From the NCBI RefSeq assembly GCF_030272615.1, contig NC_081415.1, positions 417,975,757 through 418,039,756 of the forward strand: 64,000 nucleotides of DNA. The letters run 5' to 3'. Source of the stretch: Cryptomeria japonica (Eukaryota; Streptophyta; Pinopsida; Cupressales; Cupressaceae). The notes beneath the pieces are model-generated. The model was not told the DNA's origin and searched no databases. It saw only the letters and a program-made list of their open reading frames with translations. Position 1 is the stretch's first letter. Every line of letters begins with the position of its first letter. The position numbers and the translations under genes were made by a program. This document shows positions 10,901 through 25,900 of the stretch, piece after piece.

Positions 10901-13900
10901 CCTATTGTTGTCTTTTAATATCTTGTTCATTTTTTCAACAAATAAAGGTAGCCAAGGGTTGAATTATTTTTTCCTGATAATTGTTTATATAATACAATAT
11001 ATTCTAGAATTGTTGGGAGTTCTAGTTCTATGGGCCAAAGGTCAGCTAAGGCTTTTTCAAAAAATTGACTCTTTTTCATCAGTTGGTGACATGTGACACA
11101 ATAATTGAATAGCATCCTAGAGGCAAGGGTTAGTTTTGATGCTGTAATTATTACCAAAATGATCATATGAGCTCCTATAGTTGGTTGAAAGCCCATGTGA
11201 GATTTGTTGGTCAAGAAATCACAGCTTGCAGTGAGCTAACCAAACATAGCTTGGCAATAGGACATGTTCTTGCATATATCAAAAAGCATTAGGAAGCAAA
11301 TAGTGCATCCAAAAAATCTCAATTGAAGTCTCATCCTTTGGCAAAGAAAGGATCCTAGAAGCCACTTACAAGGCTCTCCTCAAGTACTCCAATAGTAGCT
11401 TCACACTTCTCTTTCTTGCAACACTGTCTTCAAATGAAAAGCATTGTACCTTTTTTTCCCACCAAAGAACAAAGGATGCAGGCCTTTTATAAATGACATT
11501 TCAAAATGAGGTGAAAGACAATACAAATGAGCTCATTGTGCATTGTATTTACACTAATGAGCTTCTTTTCAACTTCATAAGATCATCATACTGGCAGGAA
11601 ATGGCGAGGGGGGTAAATGAGGCCCCCAAAAGGTATACAAGTTACAAAAAGGTACACATCATTTTATTGGCAAAGAAAAGAAAATTTGCAAATATTTCAT
11701 TGCAGTTCCTTAAGGATTTATGAGCAGAAACAAAGGTGTCCATTGTTTCTAATTGATGTGAAGATTGTAAAAGCAGGCCCCTAATTAATGTCATTGCAAT
11801 GTGCCCTAAAGGGCAATACTTTTTGAGGTAGTCAATCATGAGGGGCAAGTTAAGATGCAAACTTCATTGCCAACATCCTGAGAGAATCCATCGAGGCAAT
11901 GGAGCTCAATAGATAAACCAAATCATAACAAACAATATTAAAAATGATTGAGTTGTGGGGTTGGTTGAGGCGAGAAACGGGCATATATTTTGAACACCAT
12001 GTGTCGTTCACTCACTCAACTTGATAATACAAAAGCTTCACACATAGATCAAGTGTCTGAATCATAAAACAACTTTACACTAAGGCTAATGAGACACAAA
12101 TGTTCATAACTAATCACCACATGTCATTTGCTGCCCTCGAGTCCTCAAAGTTGAAAATATTGAATTTAAATTTTTTAAATTTCAAATTATTTATTTTTTG
12201 TTAAACTCAGTTTAAAGGTTATTTTACAACAACTACTTCATCTTTTAAATTTAAATTTTTGAGAACAAACTTGATATATAAACTTTAATTTATTCAATTT
12301 GTTTTTATTTTTTGAGCACCATATTAAGTTGTTGAGACTCAATTCACCTCTCATAATCATCATGAGACAACCTATAAAGGTGTGAAAGGCATTAAGCACC
12401 ATGGTAATCAGCAACCTTTGTAGAGTATGAAGGCAGACTAGTACAAAAAGGACCATGTGTCAAAGCACTAGTCCTGAATGATGAGTAGTGGACCTGTGTG
12501 GAGTTTGTCTTGAGCTACACTGAGCCCATTTTGACTATGATTAGATTCCCTAATATGGTTCAGCCATATTTGAACAAGATACGAAATGTGATTGACTCCA
12601 TGTCAAAAAAAATGGTGCATGATAGCAACTACAGAGCAAAACCCATCTTAAAAAAAATTCAAGCAGGTGAAAAGAATTGTAATTGAACGGAGGAACAATC
12701 TTCACCCTACTGCAAGGACTAGTGCTTCCTTTGATGCCCAAGTATTATAGCACAGAGATACTTTCTTTGCCCGAATGGGTGCCACTATCTACACATTGAA
12801 ATTAGTGATGGGTAAAAGTCACCATTCACTACACTCTTCCCAAATCCAGATGTAGAGGACATAGTTGTAGGTGATCTTGGAAAGTTTATCTGTCAACAAG
12901 TCGCAGCCTTAGCACTCTTCAACACAAGAACAAAAAAGATGCTTACACACAGTGATACCTTCATCATCAACGGTCTACTTGCAATCTGTTGCTATCGAAG
13001 TTATCACAAGTATGTATTCTTTATTTTCTACTATCTTTTATTTGGAAACTGTAGATTGAGAGTTTCTCTTCTGCTAACAGAATTGAAGTTCATATTTATT
13101 TATCCACTCGGTTCAGCACGATTCATTTGGTAGCGTAAAGGCAGAGGAACTAGTGTATGTGCATTCCAGCTTGCACCTCCTCTCAACAAGCAAGTCAAGT
13201 ACACGAAGGGGATTACGAGGTATTCCTCTGTAGAGCGCAGAGAATCCTGACTTGAATGATTCTATTCCACATTTTTCCTTAGTCTCAATCAACAATGAGA
13301 GGCACAAAGCTGCAACATTGTACACACATGGTGCAGCTTGTGGGAGTGGCATTGACATTGCATATTGTTCTAATGAACCAACTGATCATGTTCATCCTCT
13401 TGATGAAGAGAAACATGATGAGTTGTATTGATTTTCCATGTGCAATTGCACTAATATAAACCATTTTAATTTATCTTTGACAATTAAAATTAAATTTTCA
13501 ATTTTAGCTATGTAAAATGTATTTAATTTCATTTATTTTGTGCAAATTATGATAATTTATTATATTTTTAATATTTGGTATGTATCATACAGCCATACCA
13601 AACACAAGTAAAACATAAAATTGGTGAACAATTGAATCTGAGTGAAAAAGAAACTGGTGAACTACCAAATCCAAGTTAAATAGAAATCTGTGAACTGCCA
13701 AACCCGAACCCTAACCAGCAATTAGATCTAAACTAGAATAGAGGAACAAAATAGGGTGGAAAAATTGCCCTTGGTAGAACACTACCTCACGATTAAACAT
13801 GATACTTTGTTGATAAAGCAAAGGTGTTAGCTAATGAAGATCACTATGTGAAAAGACATTTAAGAAGGCCACTGAAATCATGTAATACAATAAATATTAA

Positions 13901-16900
13901 TAACATTAATAAGGATAGTGGTTGGAAAATTAACAATGCTTGGAAACCTTTAGTTCATTATCTTAATCAAATAAAGAATTGAGTAAGTGTACTTTTTTCC
14001 ATTACCAACAAAGAAGAATAGACATCACTAGGTATTTGGCCGACTCAGCATAAAACATCTTGCACAATGTATTTGAAGAACAGTGAAAGCAATCCATTAA
14101 CATATCATTAATCCAAAAACATACCTAATGAGGGATCTAGACTTGAAATGTTGAAAAGAAAATTTTAAAAACATTTGTATCAAAATACATGTATTTGAAT
14201 GTTAATCTGTGAAAAGATAAATGCACTAATTCAATTATAGATAGGTTTGTTAATTAGTCATTGGTAAAGTTTAATGAAGTTAAATGAGGCTTGCTTAGTA
14301 GAATTTGATTATCTTCAACCTCCAGCATAAGGTATTTCTCCAAAGTATCTTGTAGTGATACAATTAAAATCGAGACATAAAAAGCCCATGAAATCTAAAC
14401 ATTCCAATTAGAGCTATTTTGATGCTTGTTCGTAAATAATATAACCATCAATGTGTGGCAATATTCAATATCACAAAATATTGAACCAAGATTTCTAAAA
14501 ATTATGATTAATCAAGGTAGACTTCGACAAAACACATACCAAGAGAAGATTGCAGAAGCTCCATGGAAAGAGGTGCTGAAATTCCCCTTGAATAAGGATC
14601 CCTGCAAGAGAACATAGTTTAAAAAACCAATTATTATGGGTTAAAAGTCTAAATGACAAAAGGGACTATTATCCTCAAATGGAGATCTAAAGTTGTAAAA
14701 TTAAAAAAGAGTTTCACATGAAACATGTAAATTTTCAAAAACATAAACAATTATAAGAGAGAAGTCAGCATAACCATGAAAGATGAACTTACCATTTTGA
14801 AGGACCACCACTGAAAAAACCTGCCATTTCTTTTTTGTCATGAATGTTGTGAACTTCTACAGCTACATCACACTCAACTTCACCTTCTTCCACTTCCATA
14901 TCAATTTCATCCTTACCATTGCTCTCATTCAAGATTTTTTCAATTTCCATAGCATTGTCAACTTGTTTTTGAGTAGTGTTAAGAGTTTCTTCACTCATTT
15001 TAATTTCAGATCCATTAGTTGTAGCAGCAACCTGAGGACGATGACGTTTGATCTTCCTTTGGGCTCTCTCCACTGAATGTGCTTCAACCTGCATTAAGAA
15101 ATTGCATTTATTTTCCTCAGAATTGCATCTAATATCAAAGATAACAATTAAAAATCGCTTCTCGAGTCATAATAAGTAATATTATATTCTCAGAAGTTTA
15201 GCTATAATTTATTTTAAAAGTTCTTTAATTTACTGCAAGGATAAAAAGGAAAGATGTACATGTAAATAAATTTTTGGCTAGCATGTTTTCTTCAGAAGTA
15301 TCATCAATCACCAGAACTTGGATCTCTATAATAAGGGCGAAGCAACTTCAAAAATGCATGAAATGAATGCAAATGTGAACCATGGATAACAACTTGGCTA
15401 TTAAATTTGACTGTCTCTTTATGAAAGAAATAAAATCTTCATATTTTCTAAAAATTGGAAAAGATAAGTGAGGAACCATAGGCAAGAAATTGCACATATA
15501 CAAGACACAACACAACACAAGTTAATATGCTGTTAAGGGCATGGTCTGATGTTTCACTTGTACCATTGTTAAATCAGCCACCCAGTTTCAAATCCCTGCT
15601 GTGCCACTGCACTTGCAAGCTTTAAGCACTCACTGGACCATTGAGCTCATGAACTTGGACTGCATTAATGCTGGGTCCCCTGTTTGTGGTCTCACCAGCT
15701 GGTGCCCAGTTATGCCTAGAATTTATTGTTAGGAATTAGTCCTCACATGAGTGTTTAAGTTAGCATTATTAATATGTGTATAAAAAAAGAGTTATGTAAG
15801 TTAATATCGAGTTGTTGAGAAGCAAATTAATATTATATTATTGTGAGCATGTAATTGTGTGTGAGCATAATAATGTGAGTTGTTAACACAACTCATGTAG
15901 AGATTTAGGAGTGAAAAATAGGAGGGAGAGAATTCAGGTGATTGAATAACCCGCCTGGATTTAGTGTGAGAGGTTGGTGGAGTTGTCATAGGAGTTTGAC
16001 AAGTCATCCTATATATTTGTAATATCTTATTGAACGAAGGGGATCTGTCGAAAAAGAAAAGTATTATTGTGCATAAAATTTTCTGTCTGGCTCTGCACAA
16101 ACTCCCAACATTTACATGTCAATAAAAAAGACACAGAAGTATATATGGATATAGAATATACACAAATTAAAAAATGTCTATACCTCCATAATACAATAAT
16201 ACCATGCTCATGCAGCCTCTTGGAGTATGGTAAACTTGACATATTGGGCCCTTTAAATAGACTATTGTCTTCTTTGGAGGTGTTATTCTCAGACCCATTA
16301 AGTTAACTTCTGTTATCCTTGGAATTGTTGCTTTAGACCCAACAAGTTTATCTGAGTTGTGATATTCTTGGGATCTGTATTGAAATGACACTGACATGCT
16401 CTGAGGGTGATTAACACACCTCAAGCTATTAGGATTTGACAATTGTCTTCTATGAATAAATGGATTTTGTACCTCATTTTCACAATGTTTGTTTATCTTG
16501 TGTACCTCATAGTGCCAGTTATCTTTGGCCATCTATTGGTACGATACATATATCTGCATCACATTTTGCTCTTCATGCTTGTATGGATTTATCTACAGAT
16601 AACTGAACCTGTTTCCAAATTCTGACGTGGTATCAAAGCTTAGATAGTAGAACCCACAAAATTTGATCCAATCACTCACATAGTTGTGATAGGTCTCTGC
16701 CATCATCAAGTGGACATAACTCTCTGAGTTTCTCATCTGTAGAAGAAGAAATTCATTTGCCAGCTCAAGCTTGAATTTGGATGTTAAGGAGATCCTGAAG
16801 TGCTCATCATCACTTTATCATCAATTTACTTCTCCAGCAACTGATTGGTGGAGTTTTTAAAATGCCATGGTAGGCACAGAGACCTTGAACTCTCTTCTCT

Positions 16901-19900
16901 GCTGTAGAGTTTGACAGTGAGAGGAATTTTAAAAAGTTCACATATCTTAAGCAAAAGGTGGATTTTTCCAGAATTAATTGCATATTTAGAATTTAAGAAA
17001 CAAACAATCAAGTTTAGTTTTGATTTTTCACTTTTCTGGTTTGTCTATCGTTAAAATTACAATTAATAGCATGAACCCATCATGAGCTGGTCGGCCCAGC
17101 ATTTCCTAACAGTGTTTTTAAACACCAACAAAATTTAATATATAAATATAAATAAAAAGATCAATTAAATTTGTAATTAATTTTCCTCCTGGCCTACATC
17201 ATCTCTGGCCCACTTGTTTTGGATTTTGGCCTTGTCAGGTATTTTGTAAGAGCAGATCAAAATTTAATATATAAATATAAATAAAAAGATCAATTAAATT
17301 TGTAATTAATTTTCCTCCTGGCCTACATCATCTCTGGCCCACTTGTTTTGGATTTTGGCCTTGTCAGGTATTTTGTAAGAGCAGATTTTGTTTTCAAAGA
17401 TTTTATGAAAGATTCTGATATTGGGTGTATTCCAGTTTCACATGGGTCTGACAGGACGAAAATCCCCAAATACCATAGAAAGTAGGACGGCACCCCTACC
17501 TCTTTATTTATAATTTCTCTTTCAGCACACAGGGCTATTCCAGTTGATTCTTTGAACATTGCAGATTATTGGGCGACGGAGAATTGAGGAACTAGGTGTG
17601 AACCCAGACCAAGCAGAGAAGGGCAAATCCTCACAACTAGGCAATCATCAACTGTCACTCCTGTGCAGACAAGGAGGCAAGGATACTTTGCTGTGTCTCT
17701 CTCGACACCAGCAAAGAAAGGGATCGATTAACCGGAGCAACCAGTAGGACAGGAAGGGTCATGGAGGCATAGAGCTCACACTCACAGATCAAGCCATATT
17801 CCTGAGTGAATTTGTGAGTCTCATCACTCAATCACCTCCAGATCAGGAGGCTTTTCTGTAACAGGTATCATCAGAACTGAGTTTTATTCCTATGCAATGT
17901 AAATTTGAATTCACCGATTCATTGTAATCGAAGCCATCTCCAATTTGTCCCTGCAATTTGTTCACTTTGAATAATGTCGATTGCTTAATGTGGATATTGA
18001 TTCGCTCTGCTCAATTACTATAAATCATGTATTTTGTTATAGAGATTTTGAGTTGATAAATTACTTGGTGTAGTGTGGGATATTTCAGTGGTATCAGAGT
18101 TTGTCATCCTAACAGCCAGTGTGTATGCAGATTCATGACTGTTAGTGACAGAGAATTGAGATATCAGCAAAGGGAAAAAAAAAAGAGGCTGCCATGTGTG
18201 ACAAAGATGAAGACAGCTCTCAAGAATTCATCAAGGAGAGCAAGGAGTTTCAGGCCAACATGAGGGACGCCATGGTTGAAATGGTCCAGCTCCTAAGAGG
18301 ACTGAACCAACAGCTGAGTGTTGGTAGACCTATTCAAAATGGTATTGAAGGGAGTAGCTCTAGTGGTGATAAGGTCTCAGCTAATCCTAATCCAAGAACC
18401 TTTAGAGCCAAATTTCTAGAAAAGGAGGGGCAGCACCCATGGAAGAAGAGCCATCCAGCCGGGGAGATGAAATGACAAGACATCAAAATGAATACAATGC
18501 CTTAAGCACTGCAATATAAAGAGATGTGTACTTTACAGAAAACTATGAGATGAGAACAAGGAATGGGCATAGGAGGAGAAAAATGATGGGCAGCCTTGAA
18601 AGGACATTCAACACTGCTTGGGGTAGATCACCATTCCTATCTTTGATGGATCTGGTGGCTGTTCAGTAAGAACTTGGTTGCAGAACTTGGACACATACTT
18701 CTCCTCGAATCCAATGTTTGAAGACGAGGCCATGAAGTTTACCGCATTGCATCTTAAGGGAGTGGCATATGAATGGTGGTATCATGGCATACTAACCCAA
18801 TGGCATGACTCAATCACTACCTTAGAAGACTTCAGCCAGAGTTTCACAAAGAGATTTGACAGGAGGGATCCAAAGATTCACTTCAAACACAGCTGAAGCA
18901 AGAGGGCATAGTGGAAGACTGTAGCAGAATTTCAAAGGCTTTCGATGATGGTTCCAGACATGACAAAAATGGGGCTCAGTGTACTTTTCGTAGAAAGCCT
19001 CACTGACCCCTCAAAGGATTGGTAAGAGCATTTGATCCGAATTCACTGCAAGAATCTATTAGGAGAGCTCTAAATTGAAAAAATCCATGGCTAAGAATAG
19101 GTTCTATTCCAAGAAGGCATCTCCTATTGTGCGGAAGAGACCTTCATAGAAGAGCATGCATCCACCCAAGGTATTATCCCCCAAGCCAAACCAAATTGAG
19201 GTATCTAATAATGAACTCCAGAGGAAAAAGCTATGTTTCACATGAAAAGAGCCATGCCAACCGGGACATAGGTGTTTGGGAAAGAGACAAATACACCATA
19301 TAGAGGTGGTCTCCAATGAGGATTTAAAGGATGATGAGCCTGAGACTAAGATAGCTGTGGATGAGGCTAAGCAAGAGGACCAAGGAGAAGAGCATCCAGG
19401 AGGTACACTAGCAGCACTATTAGGGGCACCTACATATCATGCTTTCCGTGTTAGAGGAATTTTGCAAGGACAAAGGGTGACAGTTCTTATTGATAGTGGA
19501 GCCACTCACAATTTCATTGACGAGGGGCTAGTGACTAAAGTGGGGTTGAAGACAGAAGACTTCAAATGGTTTAATGTTACAGTGGCAAACGGGTGTACTC
19601 TTCCCTGCAGCTGAAGGATTCAGCAAATGGAGTTGACTTTAGGGGAGATACAAGATGCAAGATGATTTCTATGTTATTGGCATCAATGATACAAAGTTGG
19701 TCTTAGGCGTGCAGTGGCTGCACTTGCTTGTTGAATATACTCAGAGCTATCAAACTATGGAGTTGAAGTTCAAATCTAATGGGAAGGAGGTAGTTCACTA
19801 TGGCCTTTCTAATGGAAGACCCATGATTGTTTCTATCAAGAAGATGGAGGGAGTTTTTCATAGAGACCAAGTGGCATGGGCAGCTGAGTGTTTGATTACA

Positions 19901-22900
19901 AATACAAGTCCCTCCAAAGATGGGGTGTCCTACCTAGTGATATTTATTGGACATACACAATAGGATCCTTGATAGAGATGGCACACTCGCCGAAAACTCG
20001 ATGAGTGACAAAAACTCGCCAAGTTTTTGGACCTGGCGAGTAGTAATGACAGGAAAACTCGTCGAGTTTTTGCCAAAAACTCGCAAAAACTCGCCAAGTT
20101 TTAAAGAAAAACTCGCCTACGTTAGCATAACAGCAGGAAACGGCAAAAAATACATGCATTTTTTGTTTTTCGATATGATTTTGGGCTGAGAAGGGGGAAA
20201 CTCGCTTGGAAGGGCCACGCTGAGAGCCCACTATGCCCTCAAGTAATCGCCGAGTTTTTTGGTCTGTCCGTCAGGATTCATATATGGAATATAACATTTA
20301 AGTATAAGTGATACTTTAAGTTACATTCCATATATACTGTCAAGATGTTTGAGAGTGGTTTCGGACCTCCAGGAGTTATAATGCAAAATCTAGTTTTTGG
20401 AGGATTCTTCAATTTTCCAGACTTAGTCAAATTTCAGGATCCTTCGGCGATGCCCCTTGACCCAAACTTGGGGGCGCTGCCCCCAAACCCCCGTCGAAAA
20501 ATATAGGGGGAAACTGCGCTAATGGAAGTAGGGAAAATTTAACCTCCGAGTCTGATTAGGCTCCATATAACAACATAATTAGCATTGAAGAAATCCTGGT
20601 ATTATACATTTTAGAGTTGAAAGTTTGAAACTATGAGGATTCTTCAATTTTCCAGACTTAGTCAAATTTCAGGATCCTTCGGCGATGCCCCTTGACCCCA
20701 ACTTGGGGGCGCTGCCCCCAAACCCCCGTCGAAAAATATAGGGGGAAACTGCGCTAATGGAAGTAGGGAAAATTTAACCTCCAAGTCTGATTAGGCTCCA
20801 TATAACAACATAATTAGCATTGAAGAAATCCTGGTATTATACATTTTAGAGTTGAAAGTTTGAAACTATGAGTATGAGTGATGAAATTTCAAATATGATG
20901 AAAGTTTGAAACTAGTTTTAGCTAGAGCTAGGAAGAGGAAGTTGTATTTACTTTTGGTTTTACAAAAACTATTTACTATTTTGCTTCCAGCCATTAGCAT
21001 TTCTCATGAGGATGTGATTTTGTAGACACTTTGCATTTAAATATATCTAGAATCAGCTTGTTTCTTTTGTGTTATCATTTATTGACTCATTGGATGCATC
21101 TTCTCATTAAATTTTGCAAAAAAAATGCATTTTTTATTAAAATTAAGCGTGTTTTTACGTTGCCGAGTTTTTCGCCGAGTTTCGCCGAGTTTTTCCCGAG
21201 TTTTCACCGAGTTTTTTTCTTAGGGGCTTGGCGAGTCGAGCCGAGTCGCGAGTAGTTCAACTATGCTTGATACCACCAGATAGAGGTTTCTAGCATATGA
21301 TTGAGCTTGAGGGAGCAAAACCAATCATCACAACTCCATATTGTCATCCTAGAGGATACAAGGAGGAGATTGAAAAAGCGCTTAAGGATCTATTAGATAT
21401 GAGACGCATATGCCCTAATTCCAGCCATTTACCTCATCTGTGGTTTTGGTTAAGAAAAAAGATGGGACTATGACGATGGGTCAACGAAAAGACAATCAAA
21501 AACCACTATCAAATACCCAAGATCAATGAATTGATTGGTGAACTTAACAGAGCAGTGTATTTCTCCGAAATTAATCTACGACCAAGGTACAATTAGATAA
21601 GGGTTAGAGACGAGGACCTACATAAAACAGCCTTCAAATGTCCTATGTGTAATGGTAATTGCATTATTGATTGATTCAATAACAGAGGACATATATGCAA
21701 TTACTAGATGTAAATTAACTAAAATAAACTAATATTACACTAAATGACTATTAATGACTAATTAAATACTTTAATACCTTCCCTTAATGGTCATTCTAGC
21801 AACTAAACCAAGTTGCCCCCTAAATTTTACAAGCTTCTTCGGGCTCAGTGACTTAGTGAGGATATTTGCAGTCTGGTACTCAATTGGAACATAATACAAC
21901 ATTACTAATCCATCTTCGACAAGCTTGCGGATGAAATGACAATGAAGCTCAACGTGTTTGGTCCCCTCATGGAAGAATAGATTTTTGGCAAGTTTCAACA
22001 CCCCTTGATTGTCATAGTACAAGGGAGAAGGACCTACTTGAGACATTTGCATGTCACGAAGCATCCTTTGAAGCCAAACTGCCTCACAAGCTGCCTTAAC
22101 AATTCCTCGATATTCTGCTTCAGCCGAGGAAAGAGCTACTATCTGCTGCTTCTTGCTGGTCCATGTGACTGCACCTGTGCCCAAACTGAAAACATACCCA
22201 AAAGTAGACTTTCTGTCATCAACGAAATCTGCCAAATTTGAGTCTGTAAAACCAATGAGGCTAGCATCTTTGCTTCTACTGTACAAAATGCCAAAGTCAA
22301 GAGTGCCCTTCACATATCTCAACACACACTTAGTTTCAACCCAATGTTCAGCTTTAGGGGTTGTCATGAAGCGAGATATGTAGGTCACAGCATAACTAAG
22401 GTCAAGTCTAGTGGCGGTGAGATAGATGAGGCTGCCCACTAGTTGCCTGAACACTGATTCATTCACCACAGGTGAATCCGATTTGGCTGATAGTTTCAGC
22501 CCCTTTCTCCATTGGTGTAGATGCAGGTTTGCAATCATGCATTTGAAACTTATCCAGCAAACTCTTGGCATACTTTGACTGAGAAATAAAAAAGTGGCCA
22601 TCTATCTGCCAAACCTCTAAACCGAGCCAATAATGCAGAAGTCACAAATCTATCAAGTCAAAGGACTAGTACAAATTCTGTTTGATCTACTTGATCAAAT
22701 GTGTTGCACTACCAGTGATGGTCAAGTCATCAACGTAGATGAAGAGGATATCACCACCAATATTCTTGACATACAGATTGGGATCAGAAGGACTCCTCTG
22801 AAAGCCTTGATCAACTAACCAATAGAGTGCTTTCACCAATCTACATACCTGGTGTTCTTTATCGGCAACCTTGAAACTAGGAGGTTGCATCATGTAGACC

Positions 22901-25900
22901 TCTTCCTACAACTCACCATTGAGGAATGCACTCTTGATGTCCATTTGATGGATTTTCCATCCAAACTGGGCTGAAATAGTGAGGACAAGCCGAATGGTGC
23001 TCATTTTGGTTGTGAGATCAAATGTCTCCTCATAGTCAATGCCCTCTTTCTACGAGAACCCTTTAGATACTAAGCAAGCCTTGTACTTATCAAGGGTTCC
23101 ATCAGCCTTATACTTGACTTTATACACCCATTTGCAGCCAATGGGTTTCTTCTCAAGTGGAAGATCGGACATGACCCAAGTGTCGTTCTTTAGGAGACTC
23201 TCATGTTCAGCTTCCATAGCCTATTCCCACTCAGGTATTCCTTTAGCCTTTGAATATGTTTGAGGCTCATAGATGCTATGAATGGTGGCCATGAGAGCAA
23301 AGTTAATTGTGTTCTTCTGCTTCCTCTTGCATCTGGCTGATCTACCCTCAATAAGTTCATCATCACAAAGATCACCAATGGTCTTGGCCCACCACTTAGG
23401 CCAAAGAGTAGAAGCAGCAACATCCAATTCAGGATGATCAACTTCACCTAAGTGCTTGGAACAAAGTCCTCTAGATGCGGATCAAAATTTTCTTGAGGAA
23501 AGTCAGGTGGTGCAATGTCATGCCTAGGAGACTCCACAACTTCAGAGTCAGAGTCATATGAATCCCTCCCATCAAGTGGACCTAAGGGAAGACGAACACC
23601 CAAATCCTTAGCCTTCAAAGGTTGATCCTCAGGGCTCAAAATAGGAGGAGAGATGAAAGGACCCTCATTCTTCATCAAATACAACATCACAATTGAATAT
23701 GAGACGATCAATGTCTACATCAATCAATCAATAAGCTTTGTGGTTATCATTGTAGCCCGTGAACATGAGTTTTTGGCTCTTGGAATCCAATTTTGTGCGC
23801 TTGGTATCTGGAATCCAAACATAAGCTCTAGAGCCAAAGACCTTCAAATGACTAATTTTGGGCTTCCTTGCAAACCAGGCTTCCTCTAGGGTCATCTTCT
23901 TAACAGCCTATGTGGGAGACCAGTTCAAAAGATAGACTGCAACATAAACTGCTTCAGTCCAAAATTTCTTTGGAACGTTTCTGTGCTCCAACATAGATTG
24001 AGCTGTCTCAGTGATTGTGTGGTTTCTCTGCTCAACAACACTGTTATGCTAAGGGTGTAAGTTGTGGTAAGATGACGCTTAATTCCATGTGTTGCACAAA
24101 AGTTGGAGAAATCATAACAAAATTCCCCCCCATTGTCTGACCTCAGAGTGACTATCTGACGGCCTGACTCTTTTTCCACTAAGGCCTTAAACTTTTGAAA
24201 CATGCTTAACACCTCTAATTTGTTTTTAAGAAAATACACCCACATTCTTCTACAAAAGTCATCGACAAAGAATAGAAAATACCTAGATCCAATGACTAAT
24301 GGAGTGTTCATCAATCCACAAACATCGGCATGAACCAACTGCAAGACCTGGATGCTCTCCAAGTGTCAAAATCTGAAAACGGAGCCCGATGCTGCTTTCC
24401 ATCCTAACAAGCTCCGCAAACTCCATGATTTTGAGTCTAAATCTCAGGTAACCCAACAACCAGACCCTCCCAAACTAACAAAGAGAGATAGTGTACATTC
24501 AAGTGCCCACACTGTTGATGCCAGATATTGTTGATGGAAGAACTTTTGGCTGCCATCTCATGCTCCTAAGAATCACCAGTATCAACAAGTCTATAAAGAC
24601 CACGATCCTCAAGGCCAACAATAACTGTAGTGTGAGTCTCCTTGTCAACAATGTTGCACTTGTGCGAACTAAAGACGACATCCATCTGTGGAGAATGATG
24701 CATGATTGACTAACTGACAACAGATTGAACTCCATACCTGGGACAAAGTATACGTTGAGAAATATCAAAGAACTCCCTCCAGACGTGATTTGAACGTTGC
24801 CTTTTCCGACAACAATATACTCTTCGCCTCCTCCAAAGATCATTGAATTTGTGAAAGGCATGTATTCTGTAAACCAATCTCAGCGATGTGTGAAGTGTCG
24901 AGTGGCTCCAAAGTCAATGTACCAAACAAATGACTTCACAAGATTAGATGGGCGTTTGGCCATGAACGCATAGAAGGCAGACTCCTATTCAGAATGCATG
25001 GCAGCATGGGCCTTTTGTTGAGACCCTCCCTATTTAGATTGCTCAAACACCAGTCATTTCTTGAAATCTTTCTTCATATGGCCATACTTATGACAATAGT
25101 TGCACTAAATATTCTTCTTAGGATTCTCCGGAGGCTTGCCTTGGCCTTTCTACTGGAAGGACTTGCCTTTGCCTTTGTCCTTATCTAAGGCTTTGGCAGT
25201 GAATGCCTATTCAGTGGAGGATGTGTTGGTGTTGCTTCCAAACTGTTGTTTCCATCTATCTTGTTGCAGAAGCTTGTTGTAGAGATCAAGAAACTTCAAG
25301 TCAAATTCATTGATGTAATGTTGAGCATCTCAATAAAATGTTCATAAGGCTTTGGTAGGCTCTTCAAAGTTATGACCACCATATCTTCCTCCTCCATTTT
25401 CCAAACAATCACCTCCAGCTGATCACGAATGTCCTTTATCTTCGTAAGATGCTCCTGCAGAGACATCTTCTCATCCATCATCATAGAAAACAGCATGTTC
25501 TTTAGAAAGAATGCTCGGCTTTTAACTGAGGTTCCATGGAGATCCTTCAAATGAGTCCAGATCTCTGCAGCTGTCTTGCTAGACAGAACTTAAGGCAGCT
25601 GATAATCGGTGACTAATAATTTGATGAGCATCACCGCTTCCCGATTGCAAAGAACCAGTTGCACATTTTTGTTTTACATAGAGAAGAACAGCGATGCAAG
25701 AAAAAAACACCACAAACTGGTGCACAAAAAAAGAAGTTGATGCAAGCAAAAAATAGGTCAAAGAAACACCAAATGTGTCTGAGAAAAAAAGGGCATGCGA
25801 ACACAAAAATCGGCGTGCATATACACTGAAAAAAAATCACAACCTTTAGGAAAGAGAAAACCCATCACGCGTTGCACATAGAAATCTCTTAGCGCAATTT

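Noticed and set aside
9999-11860. Plus- and minus-strand ORFs of 63-97 codons in intron 8
   Set aside because: Several frames overlap on opposite strands, with no conserved motif and no codon pattern.
19975-21264. Interpretation of hAT-2 as a MULE or Helitron
   Set aside because: A MULE would give a 9-bp duplication with long inverted repeats and a Helitron none; the 7-of-8 CTTGATA duplication and short ends fit hAT better, though not perfectly.
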